A stretch of 38,230 nucleotides of DNA from Salinivirgaceae bacterium (GTDB lineage: Bacteria; Bacteroidota; Bacteroidia; Bacteroidales; Salinivirgaceae). This document shows, one piece after another, positions 1 through 9,691 of this stretch (position 1 is its first letter; each line of letters opens with the position of its first letter). The position numbers were made by a program, and so were the translations under genes. The notes beneath the pieces were generated by a model. That model did not search any database. It saw only the letters and a list, made by a program, of their open reading frames with translations, and was not told where the DNA came from. Where the stretch lies: assembly GCA_027858775.1 (NCBI GenBank), contig JAQICA010000051.1, positions 1 to 38,230 on the forward strand, written 5' to 3'.

Positions 1-99
1 ATCAGAAATAGTAAGACAGTGTTGAAACAATGGTTCTTGGCTATGTTGATGACGGATCAGGCATACAACTTATTTTTGCTCTTTAAAAATAATGCTGTA

Positions 100-1809
100 T
101 TACTTAGAACTTAGCTGTTTTAAACTAATAGTAAAGCAGAATGTTGTACCCCCTGAAGATGTCTTTTCGAGCCATAACCTTCCTCCTAAAAGCTCCACCA
201 GACTTTTCGATATGGCCAATCCCAATCCAGTTCCCTGGTGTTTGTCGTCTATAGCATTTTTTGCCATTACAAACCGATCGAATATCTTTTCTGCGTCATC
301 ATGAGAGATACCTGACCCGGTGTCGCGTACAAAAAACAAAGCCGTTTCGGCATCTTTCATTTCATATCCGATGGTTATACTTCCTTCGTCGGTAAATTTT
401 ACCGCATTTCCAATCAAGTTAGTTAGTATTTGTGTAAGTCGTTGTTTGTCAGAATAAATAGTTGTGTCTTCTTTCTCTGTTGTTGGGTTTTGAACTATAA
501 GTTTAACATGTTCTTTTTGCTTGTTTTTTAGCACAGCATTAAATGTGCGGCAAAGATCCAGCAATAACTCGTTTATGTTGAATTTTGTTTTGTAGATATT
601 GAGCAGGTTGGCTTCAATTTTTGAGATATCAATAATGTCATTTATTATTTGTAAGAGGTATTGAGAGCGGGAGTGAATTATTTCTCCGTAGTCGCGCTGG
701 CGCTTGGAATCTATGTCTGTCTCTGCAAGTATTTCAGCAAATCCCATAATTGCATTCATGGGAGTCCTTATTTCGTGGCTCATATTGGCTAAAAATGCAG
801 ATTTAAGGCGATCGCTCTCTTCGGCGCGGTCTTTGGCTACTTTAAGTTTCGAATTTTGTTGCAGTAGCTTTTTATTGAGTATATTAAGTTGCTGATTCGT
901 AGTTTTTAGCTCTTCTTCTGTCTCTATCAGGGCTTTGTTTTTTTGTTTTAGATTTATTTCTGCCTGTTTTATATTCGAAATATCGATTATAGATATTAAT
1001 CCGGCTGGTTTACTGTTGTAAATACTAAGTTTCCCATCGAGAAAAACCCATTTTTCAATACCGTCTTTTGTTGTAATTTTAAATTCGTAACCCGATGGAA
1101 CATCGTCGCCTTTCTGACGCTGCTTACCTCTATTCTTAATCATCTCTTTGTATTCCGGTGCTACAAAATCCCAATAATTCATTTTTTTGAGCTCTTGGGC
1201 ACTGTAACCACTAATTTTTTCGGCTGCCGGATTGGCATAAATCCACTTGTCGCCCTGGTAAAGCATTATGGCCACAGACGTGATGTTAGCTAAATTTCGG
1301 AACATACTTTCGCTTTCGCGCAGTTGTTGTTCCATTTTCTTTTGATTCGTAATGTCTTGAATCAGGACAAAAAATGCACTGTTTTTTAATGTGGTTTTAT
1401 TGATGCTTATATTTGCAAAGTAAATATCTCCATTCTTCGAAACCCCTTTGTAATGTAGACTTCCAGTTTTGCCTATTTCAAATAAATTGCTCATATCGTT
1501 TATCGATGAGGGATGAACCGTGCTGAAAAAGCTCTTGTCTTTCAGTTCATGGCATTCAAATCCGCTTATTTTTGAGTAGGTAGGCGTGCAATCTATTATT
1601 TTGTAGTCCTGAATAACTACAAGTGCTTCACTTGAAAAATGGTATAAAATATCTGCTTTGTCGTAAGAGGTTGGGTGAGGAGCTATAGTTGAATGCAACT
1701 GATTGAGTTCGTCAATAGCTTCGTACAGTTGGCTGTAGTCCTGCTCGTTATGAATTCTTTGCAGTTTTGCTATAATTGAAGTAATGTCAATGGTTGGTTT
1801 GTTACTCAT
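100..1809 (-). CDS. PAS-domain sensor histidine kinase
   Basis: A 569-residue sensor kinase that should autophosphorylate on His and pass the phosphate to a response regulator. Two PAS domains are visible (about residues 50-155 and 165-280, each followed by a PAC-like stretch), then a coiled coil (about 285-335), a HisKA dimerisation domain with the H-box SHEIRTPMNAIMGF (His345), and a HATPase domain with the G1 motif DTGSGIS and the G2 motif GTGLGLAIS. There is no signal peptide or membrane segment and no receiver domain, so it looks like a soluble kinase sensing a cytoplasmic cue or ligand. No response regulator is adjacent on this side; the nearest one here is the LuxR-type regulator at 22340, and a pairing is not supported. 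The family assignment is secure, the signal is unknown. Confidence 0.93.
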   Translation of the reverse strand: MSNKPTIDITSIIAKLQRIHNEQDYSQLYEAIDELNQLHSTIAPHPTSYDKADILYHFSSEALVVIQDYKIIDCTPTYSKISGFECHELKDKSFFSTVHPSSINDMSNLFEIGKTGSLHYKGVSKNGDIYFANISINKTTLKNSAFFVLIQDITNQKKMEQQLRESESMFRNLANITSVAIMLYQGDKWIYANPAAEKISGYSAQELKKMNYWDFVAPEYKEMIKNRGKQRQKGDDVPSGYEFKITTKDGIEKWVFLDGKLSIYNSKPAGLISIIDISNIKQAEINLKQKNKALIETEEELKTTNQQLNILNKKLLQQNSKLKVAKDRAEESDRLKSAFLANMSHEIRTPMNAIMGFAEILAETDIDSKRQRDYGEIIHSRSQYLLQIINDIIDISKIEANLLNIYKTKFNINELLLDLCRTFNAVLKNKQKEHVKLIVQNPTTEKEDTTIYSDKQRLTQILTNLIGNAVKFTDEGSITIGYEMKDAETALFFVRDTGSGISHDDAEKIFDRFVMAKNAIDDKHQGTGLGLAISKSLVELLGGRLWLEKTSSGGTTFCFTISLKQLSSK

Positions 1810-2204
1810 GATTCGTTGTTTATTACACTTTATTTTAAATGTTCGCTATGCAGGTACATTTTATTTGCATGAAGTGCCATCGTGTCGAAGCATATGTAAT
1901 CTTCCTCTGTTTAAGCATTGTTTTTCTCCTCACACAATGTTGATTATTTTCGTCGGGTTCAATTGGGCTTTAATGGGTTTCTAAATGTAAGAAGAAATTG
2001 ATTCTATTAGCTTTAATGAAATGTTAAACCATTGCTTTTTGTCGAAAATTATTTACAAAATATATTTTAACATAATTTAATAGTGCAATTTGGTGCTAGT
2101 ATAATAATATGAAAAATGGAATTCATGCATTTCTTGAAGTATAAATTGTTATTTTTTAAGGTGTCTTTTTTAATAGTATCTGGCTTCAGTGTAATATCAT
2201 AAGG

Positions 2205-2266
2205 GGCAGTCTAAAAAGGTTCGAACAGGTTACCAATGAGAAGTTAATTTGACTTTTTAGACAGCC
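2205..2266. repeat. Inverted repeat, 14-bp arms
   Basis: Arms GGCAGTCTAAAAAG (2205-2218) and CTTTTTAGACAGCC (2253-2266) match at 13 of 14 positions and enclose 34 bases. Similar GGCTGTCTAAAAAG ends occur, from memory, at termini of some Bacteroidota insertion sequences, so this may be a miniature derivative. It could also fold as a long-looped RNA hairpin. Confidence 0.6.
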
Positions 2267-2385
2267 TTTTCAATGTTTCGATATTTGAAAAATCGTATTT
2301 TCGAATGCGTTTTGGCTAACGAATTCTAAAAATACGGTGCGTAAGAAAACTCCAATAAATGCGTTATATTCATTTCAAAAAGCAA

Positions 2386-2400
2386 TCCCGAGAATCGGGA
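2386..2400. repeat. Short GC-rich palindrome
   Basis: TCCCGA-GAA-TCGGGA is a perfect 6-bp inverted repeat with a 3-base loop in an otherwise AT-rich spacer. Short palindromes built on TCCCGA/TCGGGA are, from memory, dispersed repeats in many Bacteroidota genomes. No second copy is evident in this window. Confidence 0.45.
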
Positions 2401-2537
2401 CGCCTTGATTTTCAGAAAGGGCGTAATGCAGAACCTTTAGCTTATGAACTCAATTGAAAAATTATTTTAATTGTGAGTAAATTGGACTTTTCGACCAATT
2501 ACTAAATAAAAACTATTTTAGATTGTTTTCTTTTTTT

Positions 2538-2575
2538 ATTTCATGATGAAATTTCCTGCATCATTGTTACTTTTG
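2538..2575 (+). promoter_or_regulatory. Candidate sbcDC promoter with overlapping palindrome
   Basis: A TACTTTTG box (2568-2575) fits the Bacteroidota -7 consensus TAnnTTTG and lies 26 bases before the sbcD start. No good TTTG -33 element is present. Instead, a perfect palindrome with 7-bp arms, ATTTCAT-G-ATGAAAT (2538-2552), covers the -33 position and could be an operator. This is a motif match only. Confidence 0.4.
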
Positions 2576-2601
2576 AATATCAATCTTAAAAATCTAATTC
2601 A

Positions 2602-3819
2602 TTGAAAATCCTACATACATCTGACTGGCATTTAGGAAAACGACTTTATAATTCAGAACGATTGCCTGAGCAACGTTTGGTGCTGGAAGAGATTCACGAA
2701 ATTGCAGAACGGGAAGCAGTCGATTGCATTATTGTGGCCGGAGATCTATTCGATGTGGCAAATCCATCGAATGAAGCAACGGAGTTGTTTTATAGAGCAC
2801 TGAAAAAAATGAGTAAAAATGGCATCCGGCCAGTTATTGCTATTGCAGGTAACCACGATTCACCACAGCGCATTGAAGCTCCCGATCCGTTGGCGCGTGA
2901 GTGTGGAATCGTGTTTTTGGGTTTCCCAAATAGCGTTTCGCCCCAATTTACTTTAGAGAGCGGTTTTAAAGTACAACATACCGATGAGGGATTTTTGGAA
3001 TTGGCTTTACCTAACCAAAAAGAACCTTTGCGGATAATTGCAACGCCTTATGCCAGCGAAATTCGCATGAAACAGTATTTTGCAAATAACGAAGAGCAAG
3101 GCTTGCGCGATGCATTGGAAATTCAATGGCGCCAGTTGGCCGAAAAATATTGCGATAATAAAGGAGTAAATATATTGATGGCGCACTTGTTTGTGTGGAA
3201 TCGCGATAGCGAACCTCCCGAAGAACCAGAAGGCGAAAAACCGGTGAAAGTAGGAAATGCATCTGTGGTATATGCTGATCTGTTTCCGCATCAATTACAA
3301 TATGTGGCTTTGGGACATTTGCACAAATCCCGATCAATTAATAGTGGTGGCGTGCCTGTGTACTACAGTGGCAGCCCTTTGGCCTACAGCTTTGGCGAGT
3401 CTAATCAAAAAAAATATGTTCATATTGTTGATGTAGAACCAGGAAAAGAGGCAGAGGTTCGCAAGGTGGAATTAACTGCCGGTCGTCCACTTTTGCGTCG
3501 CACGTTCGAAGTTGTTGATGAGGCTGTGGCTTGGTTGCAGCAAAATGCCGAGGCGTTTACAGAAATTACCATGCGTACCGATGATTTTCTTAAGTCAGAT
3601 GAGAATAAGCGGTTGCGTATGGCAAGTGAGTTTCTGGTAAACATTATTCCTGAACCGAAAAACAGACCAAACGATACCAGTGGACAAGGAAAGATTGATA
3701 TGAATCAATCGGTTACGACTCTCTTTGAACGGTATTTTGTCGAAAAGCATGGCCAGCAACCCAACGATGAAATGATGGAGCTTTTTAATGAAATCCTTAA
3801 CTTAAAATCGGATAAATGA
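2602..3819 (+). CDS. sbcD: Exonuclease SbcD (Mre11-like nuclease subunit)
   Basis: Nuclease subunit of the SbcCD complex, which with SbcC cleaves DNA hairpins and processes double-strand ends in the cytoplasm. The 405-residue protein has the calcineurin-like metallophosphoesterase motifs in order: DxH in SDWHLG near the N-terminus, GDLFD, GNHDS, AHLF and GHLH, supplying the two-metal site. A C-terminal capping domain follows. The start is a TTG codon, chosen because translation from it begins exactly with the conserved KILHTSDWHLGK sequence and there is no in-frame ATG upstream. The stop overlaps the sbcC start by 4 bases (ATGA), so the two are translationally coupled. Confidence 0.96.
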   Translation: MKILHTSDWHLGKRLYNSERLPEQRLVLEEIHEIAEREAVDCIIVAGDLFDVANPSNEATELFYRALKKMSKNGIRPVIAIAGNHDSPQRIEAPDPLARECGIVFLGFPNSVSPQFTLESGFKVQHTDEGFLELALPNQKEPLRIIATPYASEIRMKQYFANNEEQGLRDALEIQWRQLAEKYCDNKGVNILMAHLFVWNRDSEPPEEPEGEKPVKVGNASVVYADLFPHQLQYVALGHLHKSRSINSGGVPVYYSGSPLAYSFGESNQKKYVHIVDVEPGKEAEVRKVELTAGRPLLRRTFEVVDEAVAWLQQNAEAFTEITMRTDDFLKSDENKRLRMASEFLVNIIPEPKNRPNDTSGQGKIDMNQSVTTLFERYFVEKHGQQPNDEMMELFNEILNLKSDK

Positions 3820-6800
3820 TTCCTGAAAGACTAATTTTAAAGGGTATATACTCATATCAGCATACAACTGAAATAGTATTCGACGATTTAATGAGCGCGG
3901 GCTTATTCGGGATTTTTGGTCCTGTAGGGAGTGGTAAGTCAGCTGTTCTTGAGGCAATTACATTTGCCATGTATGGCGAAACCGAACGACTGAATAATCG
4001 TGATTCCAAACATTACAACATGATGAATCTCCGAAGTAACGAAATGGAGATCGATTTTACATTTAAACATCAGTCTAAACGATACCGCTTTACAGCCTAT
4101 GCAAGGCGAAACAGAAATAATTTTACCGATATTACAAAGAACGAACGAAAAGCGTATGTGTGGGAAGATAACCAGTGGGTGCCGCAAGAGAGCGCCGATG
4201 CCACAAATGTTATTGGACTGAAATACGAGCATTTTAAGCAAATTGTCATTATTCCCCAAGGCAAGTTCAATGAGTTTGTGCAGCTTTCGCCCACCGATCG
4301 TACCAAAATGATGCGAGAGCTATTTCCGCTTGATCGGTTCGATTTGCGCGATCCTGCCAATCGGTTGTTTAATCAGGTGAAAACCGAGATTTCTCAATTG
4401 CAGGGACGGCTACAGGAATTTGAAGAGTATTCGCCCGAAGCCGCCAAAGCCTTGGAAAAGGAGATTAAAGAACATCAAACGGAGTTGGAGAAATTGAAAA
4501 TGGAACTTTTACGGTTAGAAAAATCAATGCATGAGACCGTGGAGTTGAAGAAACTAACTGATAATATCGAGGCTACCCAAAAGGCGCTTGTAACAAAAGA
4601 ATCGCAAAAAGCGACAATGGAGCAACTGGCAGAGAAACTCAAACTTTTTGAAAAAGTGAAGTACCGCTACCAGCCGGTTATGAGTCGGTTATCGGAAATT
4701 GAGAGCGAAGTTCAACAACTGACTAATCTGTACGAAAAACAGAAAACGAAAAATGACCTGTTGATTTCTAAGATTGCCGCACACCAGCAGGAAATGCAAA
4801 AAATAACAGCAGCCGGCGGCGATGTGGAAGCTCATAAGAAACGCGATGCAGGTCTAAATAAGGCATTGGAAATAAAAAAGTTGCAGCAAGAACTGGGGCA
4901 ATTGAGTGACGGTTTTAAAAATAAACAGGCACAGTTGAAAAAAGCTGAGGTTGCCAGAGAAGAACTCAAAAGTAGATTGGCAAGCCAGAAAGAACAGTTA
5001 ACAAAAAAACGAAATGCATTACCCGACGAGGGCGTTTTGCACGAGTTGCGAAGTAGTTTTAGCGAAGAAGTTATTTTACAAAAACAGGTGCGTAGTGCAG
5101 AAAACGAACTGAAACAGTCTATTAATATTGTTGAGGAACTAAAGCGAGATCGTATTGAAATAATGAACGATGTTTCGACAATTGTTGAAGCAGATGAACC
5201 GTTGGGGGAATTGAAAGCAAAAGACGCACTGGTTTTATTAGAAAAAACATTAACGACTATTAAAGATAAGCTTGCTCAATTTGCAAAACGTAAAGTCCAA
5301 CTCGACGTTCAGTCGGGTTTAGAACGGTATGCCGGGGCGCTTCAAGAGGGCGAGCCTTGTCCGTTGTGTGGTGCTGAGCACCATCCAAAACCATTCTCAA
5401 ATACAGCTCTGGGCAACGAGCAGGAGCAGTTGATGGAGTTAGTTGGAAAGCACGAACAGCATCGCGATAAGCTAAGTCAGGCAATTACTCAGTTGGGTAG
5501 TTTGGTGGAGCGTTTTCGTCGGGAGGGAGGCCAGAAAGAGGCTCGACAAAAAGCTGTACATGAGGCTAAATCCCAAATTGAAGAGTGCCAGAATAAGCGA
5601 AATATGCTGCCCGTAAAATTTTCGGCAGAGGAACTTGCCCAAGTGCTGAAACAGTTGGCTGTAGATAAAAAAGAGATCGCTCGTCTGGAACAAGCAGTGC
5701 TGCAAACAGAGCAAGAGCTCAATTCTGAAAGTGCCATTGAACAGCTACAAAAAGAAATTCAGTCTGCCGAAACGCGTATCATCACCGTGCAAACACAAAT
5801 TAACGTGCAGCAAACCGATATTGTACCGGAGTGGTTGGCGAAATCGACCGATGAACTGAATGCTTTGAAGATCCAAACTGGGAAAGAGTTGCAAAAGCTG
5901 GAAACCTTGCTTAAAGAAATCGATGACCAACAATTGGCTCAACAAAAGCTGGAAGTGCAGATCGAAGAAACAAAAAAGCAGCAGGAACGCCAAACTGTGC
6001 AGTTAGAGGAAAAGCAGCAGCAATTAAACCAAATGCTCGAAGAAGATAAATTTAATAGCGTTAACGATGTGCAGACTGTACTAGACGAAGAAATGAATAT
6101 TGAAGCTGTTCAAAGTCAGATTGATACATTTCACAGAGAGCTGCACACATTAAAAAGTCGTTTTTCCGATTTGCAAAGCCAGTTGGGCGACCGTAAATTC
6201 GATGCTCAGGCTTTTGAGGAGTTGGAAAAAACAGTGAAAAACAGACAAGACGCCGTCAGTAATATGGAGACCCGCTCAGGCGGATTGCAGTCTACATACC
6301 AGGTGTTGGTCAATAAATTGAAGCTGAAAAAGCAACTTGCCGAAAATCTGGACAAAAAAGAAAAGCGTAAGGAAAACCTCGAGGTAATGATGGGGCTTTT
6401 CCGTGGCGATGGTTTTATGCGCTACGTAAGTCAAATATATCTTCAACAATTGTGTGCAATTGCCAATGAACGGTTCCGGAAACTGACACACAATCAATTG
6501 GAGTTGGATATTGATGAAAATTATAATTTTATAATTCGTGATTTTTTGCACGATGGTCGAATGCGTTTGCTAAAAACATTGAGCGGCGGACAAACGTTTC
6601 AGGCTGCATTGTCGCTTGCTATGGCGCTTAGCGAACAAATTCAGCAATATCAAAACGTTAAACAGCAGTTTTTCTTTATGGATGAAGGTTTTGGATCACT
6701 TGACCGGGAATCGTTGTCACTGGTGTTCGATACGTTGAAACAGCTCCGTAAAGAGCAGCGCACAGTTGGAGTCATTTCGCACGTAGAGGAGTTGCGGTCA

Positions 6801-6869
6801 GAAATAGACCGATACCTGTTGGTTGAAAATGATGAAGAGGAAGGAAGTCGAATACGTTTTAACGGTTAG
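3816..6869 (+). CDS. sbcC: Exonuclease SbcC (Rad50-like SMC ATPase)
   Basis: ATPase subunit of SbcCD, 1017 residues and of normal length for the family. The N-terminal ATPase half holds Walker A (GPVGSGKS). Two long Glu/Lys/Gln-rich coiled coils (about 180-500 and 545-850) flank a zinc hook with CPLC (Cys515 and Cys518). The C-terminal half contains the ABC signature LSGGQTF and Walker B FFMDEGFGSLD. Subunits should dimerise by ATP binding at the heads and by zinc at the hook. It overlaps sbcD by 4 bases and nothing appears truncated. Confidence 0.97.
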   Translation: MIPERLILKGIYSYQHTTEIVFDDLMSAGLFGIFGPVGSGKSAVLEAITFAMYGETERLNNRDSKHYNMMNLRSNEMEIDFTFKHQSKRYRFTAYARRNRNNFTDITKNERKAYVWEDNQWVPQESADATNVIGLKYEHFKQIVIIPQGKFNEFVQLSPTDRTKMMRELFPLDRFDLRDPANRLFNQVKTEISQLQGRLQEFEEYSPEAAKALEKEIKEHQTELEKLKMELLRLEKSMHETVELKKLTDNIEATQKALVTKESQKATMEQLAEKLKLFEKVKYRYQPVMSRLSEIESEVQQLTNLYEKQKTKNDLLISKIAAHQQEMQKITAAGGDVEAHKKRDAGLNKALEIKKLQQELGQLSDGFKNKQAQLKKAEVAREELKSRLASQKEQLTKKRNALPDEGVLHELRSSFSEEVILQKQVRSAENELKQSINIVEELKRDRIEIMNDVSTIVEADEPLGELKAKDALVLLEKTLTTIKDKLAQFAKRKVQLDVQSGLERYAGALQEGEPCPLCGAEHHPKPFSNTALGNEQEQLMELVGKHEQHRDKLSQAITQLGSLVERFRREGGQKEARQKAVHEAKSQIEECQNKRNMLPVKFSAEELAQVLKQLAVDKKEIARLEQAVLQTEQELNSESAIEQLQKEIQSAETRIITVQTQINVQQTDIVPEWLAKSTDELNALKIQTGKELQKLETLLKEIDDQQLAQQKLEVQIEETKKQQERQTVQLEEKQQQLNQMLEEDKFNSVNDVQTVLDEEMNIEAVQSQIDTFHRELHTLKSRFSDLQSQLGDRKFDAQAFEELEKTVKNRQDAVSNMETRSGGLQSTYQVLVNKLKLKKQLAENLDKKEKRKENLEVMMGLFRGDGFMRYVSQIYLQQLCAIANERFRKLTHNQLELDIDENYNFIIRDFLHDGRMRLLKTLSGGQTFQAALSLAMALSEQIQQYQNVKQQFFFMDEGFGSLDRESLSLVFDTLKQLRKEQRTVGVISHVEELRSEIDRYLLVENDEEEGSRIRFNG

Positions 6870-7063
6870 TTTTTATGTGACCAAAATAAATGACGTTTTC
6901 TTGCGGAAACGAAATGCACCCAGGGCAATTTGTTATAAGCAGCATTGCCATGGAGCTTTTTTGGCGTTTTGTTGAAAGAAAAATGACGATTTACCACGAT
7001 TTTTAAGCCTATTTTCCGATATTGCAACGTTTTTTTAATGTTGCAATACGTATTATGCAAAGT

Positions 7064-9691
7064 ATGAAAATGAATCAATTACGCCATTTTATTATCCTGA
7101 TTGCATTAATAGGTTTTATTCAAAATGGAATAGCCCAAAAGGCAGCCACAGAAACCGAAACGTACAATCTTTGTTATCCGGACGAAAGTTTCCCGTTGAA
7201 CAATGCATTACTCACAAATTTAATGAGTAGCCTGCCCAAAGTCGATGGAAAATCGTGCATCACCATTGAAGCAACATTTTCTTTTAAGTACAAAGTGGCT
7301 GCTTCAAATTTCAGAGCCGATATTTTTTGTGATCGCATTGAAATTACCCATCCTATAACCTTTCAAAAGTTCGAACTTGCCGATCAAATCTTACCCATTC
7401 CGGTAAAATTTACAGTGCAAGTCGATGACCAAACCAAAGAGTTTAAGCACGATCTGCGCAACAATATTAAAGTTGGCGATATATTAACACCCGACCAGCC
7501 GCAGAAGTTTAATGTTCGAATTACAGGAGTAGAAATTAGTCAGGATGTACTCAGCAGAGTAGTACAAAAGCAGCAGCACATTTCAGAATATTACACTGCC
7601 GACACACAAATAAAACTGGCATTCGAAGATCTCAATTCCATTAATCCCGATAGCGTACAGTATTTAGATCGATACCTCGACATTACTCGAAAAAACCAAG
7701 CTATTGTAAAACGCATCAAGGAAAAAGAACTGTATAAAAAGCTGAACCTTGGCGAACACGACCCATTAAATGTGTATGAGCGTTCCAATGAATTAAAGAA
7801 AGCCACATTTGAAGCGCAATCGAATCTCACCGATCAGAGTAGTAATTTGGCCGAAGAGTATTTGCGTTTGGGTGAAGATGCTATAAGCCTATCCGATACA
7901 GCAAAAGCTATCGAATATTTCGATAAAGCCATCGAAATTGACGCTAAGTTGGCAGGTGCTTATGTAGAAAAGACTAAAATCGATTTTAATCGAAAAAAAT
8001 ATATTGATGTAATTCGGCAATCACGATTCATCAGCGCCCACACAACCCATCATAGCGGAAATCGAACCGATGTTTCCGATATGATAAAGTTTATCGAAAA
8101 TAAACTAGTCGATGAGGCCGAAACACATAACCGAAAGGAACATTACCAAGAGGCCTTGGTATTGCTCGATTCGGCCGAAACTATCTGCTCCAGTATACAA
8201 ATTGTTGTATGTTCCGACATGATTAATGTAGCCCGGTCGCACAGTTGGCAAGGACTGCTTTATCAGAATATTGTCAATTGGTTCGATGTGCTTTCGCGAC
8301 ATCAATACAGCGAACTCCCCGAAATGGTTGAAGAAACATTTGAGTTTCGCCGTGCCAATAATCAATGGCTGACTACTAATGAGTTGCTTTACAAAAATCT
8401 ACATATCATTCAAGATTCGTTGCTTGCAATAGCTGAAACAGCACAACAAGAGGAGCCCGAAAAGGCGCTTGAGGTCTTATACGCTGCACGCGAAATTTGT
8501 AATAATTATGTGGAGGTTCCTTGCCACAATAAACTCGACGAGCAATTTAAACGGGCATTTGAGAGTACTTACATCAAAATGATAGAGAAAGCTGAAGAGG
8601 CGTTGGCCGATTCATTACCCAATACAGCCGACAGTATTCAACGTAAAGCGGCCATTTACTGCCATGCGCAGAAAATTGAAATTTCAGATGCGCACAAACA
8701 AATAATTTCGGTTATTGCGGCGCAGCGGTATGCACAACTTATGCAAAAGTTGCGTGCAGTAAAGGTTGCCGATAAAAAAACAATTACTTTGCTCGATTCT
8801 GCGCTTACCATCAGGTTGCGAAATGGCCTTGATAAAACCAACGACCATAACTTTCAACGTATGCGCTTGCTAACCGACTATGTAGCTTCATTGTCTGACA
8901 AAGCCAGTCGGATGTTCAGGGCAGGACAAATTGTAATTGCTACACAGTTGCTGAACGAAATTGATTGGGTTGTAAGTCACTTTAAAATCGCAATCAACGA
9001 CGATCAGCAATCGTTTATAAACACATTGCGCGAAAAAATTGGATCCGAGGCTTGTTATGAGAAAACCACTCAGGTGCGTATCTATACAATGTCTGCCGAA
9101 ACATTTATCTCCAAAAAAGATTTTGTTCATGCAGAAGAGGCCTACGGAAAGGCTCTCGATCTTATGAAGAAAAATACAGGATGTGGTTTTGACATTCAGG
9201 CAACAAAGAAAAAGAAGGAGCATATAGACCAAGTTGCAGCATACCAGCGCGATTTAGCTGTGATGCGCCAGTTTGCACTCGACAATAAATTTCAGGCCGC
9301 CATTGATAAGCACGATGCTATAAAAAATTCGTATAGTGATTCGCTTTTACAACGTCACGAGGTTGAGATTATGCCTCTTGGTAAATATGCACTCAATTTA
9401 GCTTACGAACCTTTTGTGCATTATGCTGCAAAGATTCTGGCACAGCGTGGTTATCCCGGAGAAAGCTTCAACCTTATTGTGTGGCTCTACAAGCACACCT
9501 TTAGCCGTGAACTTTCAGCTCCTGCACAACAAGAATTAGGCAAAACCCTTGCAAAAGAGTTCTATATTAAAAATCCGTCTCCGGAATCGGCTCAGCTCTA
9601 CGAAGGTTATGTTTTAGATAAAAAATGGTCGAAACCCTTTAGAAAATCATTCAAACGCAAATGGAAAGAAATGCAAATCACTGCAAAGTAG
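7064..9691 (+). CDS. Exported TPR-repeat protein, unknown function
   Basis: About 875 residues with a signal peptide (MKMNQLRHF, hydrophobic stretch, cleavage near GIAQ). The start at 7064 or 7070 is preferred over the in-frame TTG at 7022 because it gives a normal signal sequence. A beta-rich domain (about residues 35-165) with no family I recognise precedes a long helical region with TPR-like units, the clearest being around SDTAKAIEYFDKAIEID. Two units carry the same C-x7-C pair (codons at 8186/8210 and 8498/8522), plausible periplasmic disulfides. It opens a run of seven exported proteins and its 3' end overlaps the next gene by 31 bases, suggesting an operon. Exported TPR proteins usually act as assembly scaffolds; that role here is inference. 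Confidence 0.85.
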   Translation: MKMNQLRHFIILIALIGFIQNGIAQKAATETETYNLCYPDESFPLNNALLTNLMSSLPKVDGKSCITIEATFSFKYKVAASNFRADIFCDRIEITHPITFQKFELADQILPIPVKFTVQVDDQTKEFKHDLRNNIKVGDILTPDQPQKFNVRITGVEISQDVLSRVVQKQQHISEYYTADTQIKLAFEDLNSINPDSVQYLDRYLDITRKNQAIVKRIKEKELYKKLNLGEHDPLNVYERSNELKKATFEAQSNLTDQSSNLAEEYLRLGEDAISLSDTAKAIEYFDKAIEIDAKLAGAYVEKTKIDFNRKKYIDVIRQSRFISAHTTHHSGNRTDVSDMIKFIENKLVDEAETHNRKEHYQEALVLLDSAETICSSIQIVVCSDMINVARSHSWQGLLYQNIVNWFDVLSRHQYSELPEMVEETFEFRRANNQWLTTNELLYKNLHIIQDSLLAIAETAQQEEPEKALEVLYAAREICNNYVEVPCHNKLDEQFKRAFESTYIKMIEKAEEALADSLPNTADSIQRKAAIYCHAQKIEISDAHKQIISVIAAQRYAQLMQKLRAVKVADKKTITLLDSALTIRLRNGLDKTNDHNFQRMRLLTDYVASLSDKASRMFRAGQIVIATQLLNEIDWVVSHFKIAINDDQQSFINTLREKIGSEACYEKTTQVRIYTMSAETFISKKDFVHAEEAYGKALDLMKKNTGCGFDIQATKKKKEHIDQVAAYQRDLAVMRQFALDNKFQAAIDKHDAIKNSYSDSLLQRHEVEIMPLGKYALNLAYEPFVHYAAKILAQRGYPGESFNLIVWLYKHTFSRELSAPAQQELGKTLAKEFYIKNPSPESAQLYEGYVLDKKWSKPFRKSFKRKWKEMQITAK

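Larger units (their letters stand above)
1810..2601. other. Non-coding stretch with small inverted repeats
   Basis: About 790 bases between the histidine kinase (leaving leftwards) and sbcD, with no credible coding sequence. It is AT-rich and contains a 14-bp inverted repeat (2205-2266), a short GC-rich palindrome (2386-2400), an AATTGG/CCAATT pair around 2475-2500, and a 7-bp palindrome plus a -7-like box just before sbcD. It may be the remains of a decayed mobile element, but no transposase fragment is recognisable. Confidence 0.6.

Noticed and set aside
1-99. Partial gene at the left edge
   Set aside because: No frame there shows recognisable protein similarity; the stretch is simply downstream of the kinase.
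1784-1984. Rightward 66-codon frame upstream of the histidine kinase
   Set aside because: It overlaps the kinase start, shows no family resemblance and has no promoter match.
7022-7063. In-frame TTG at 7022 as start of the large TPR protein
   Set aside because: It would add 14 residues before the signal peptide; ATG at 7064 or 7070 gives a normal signal sequence.
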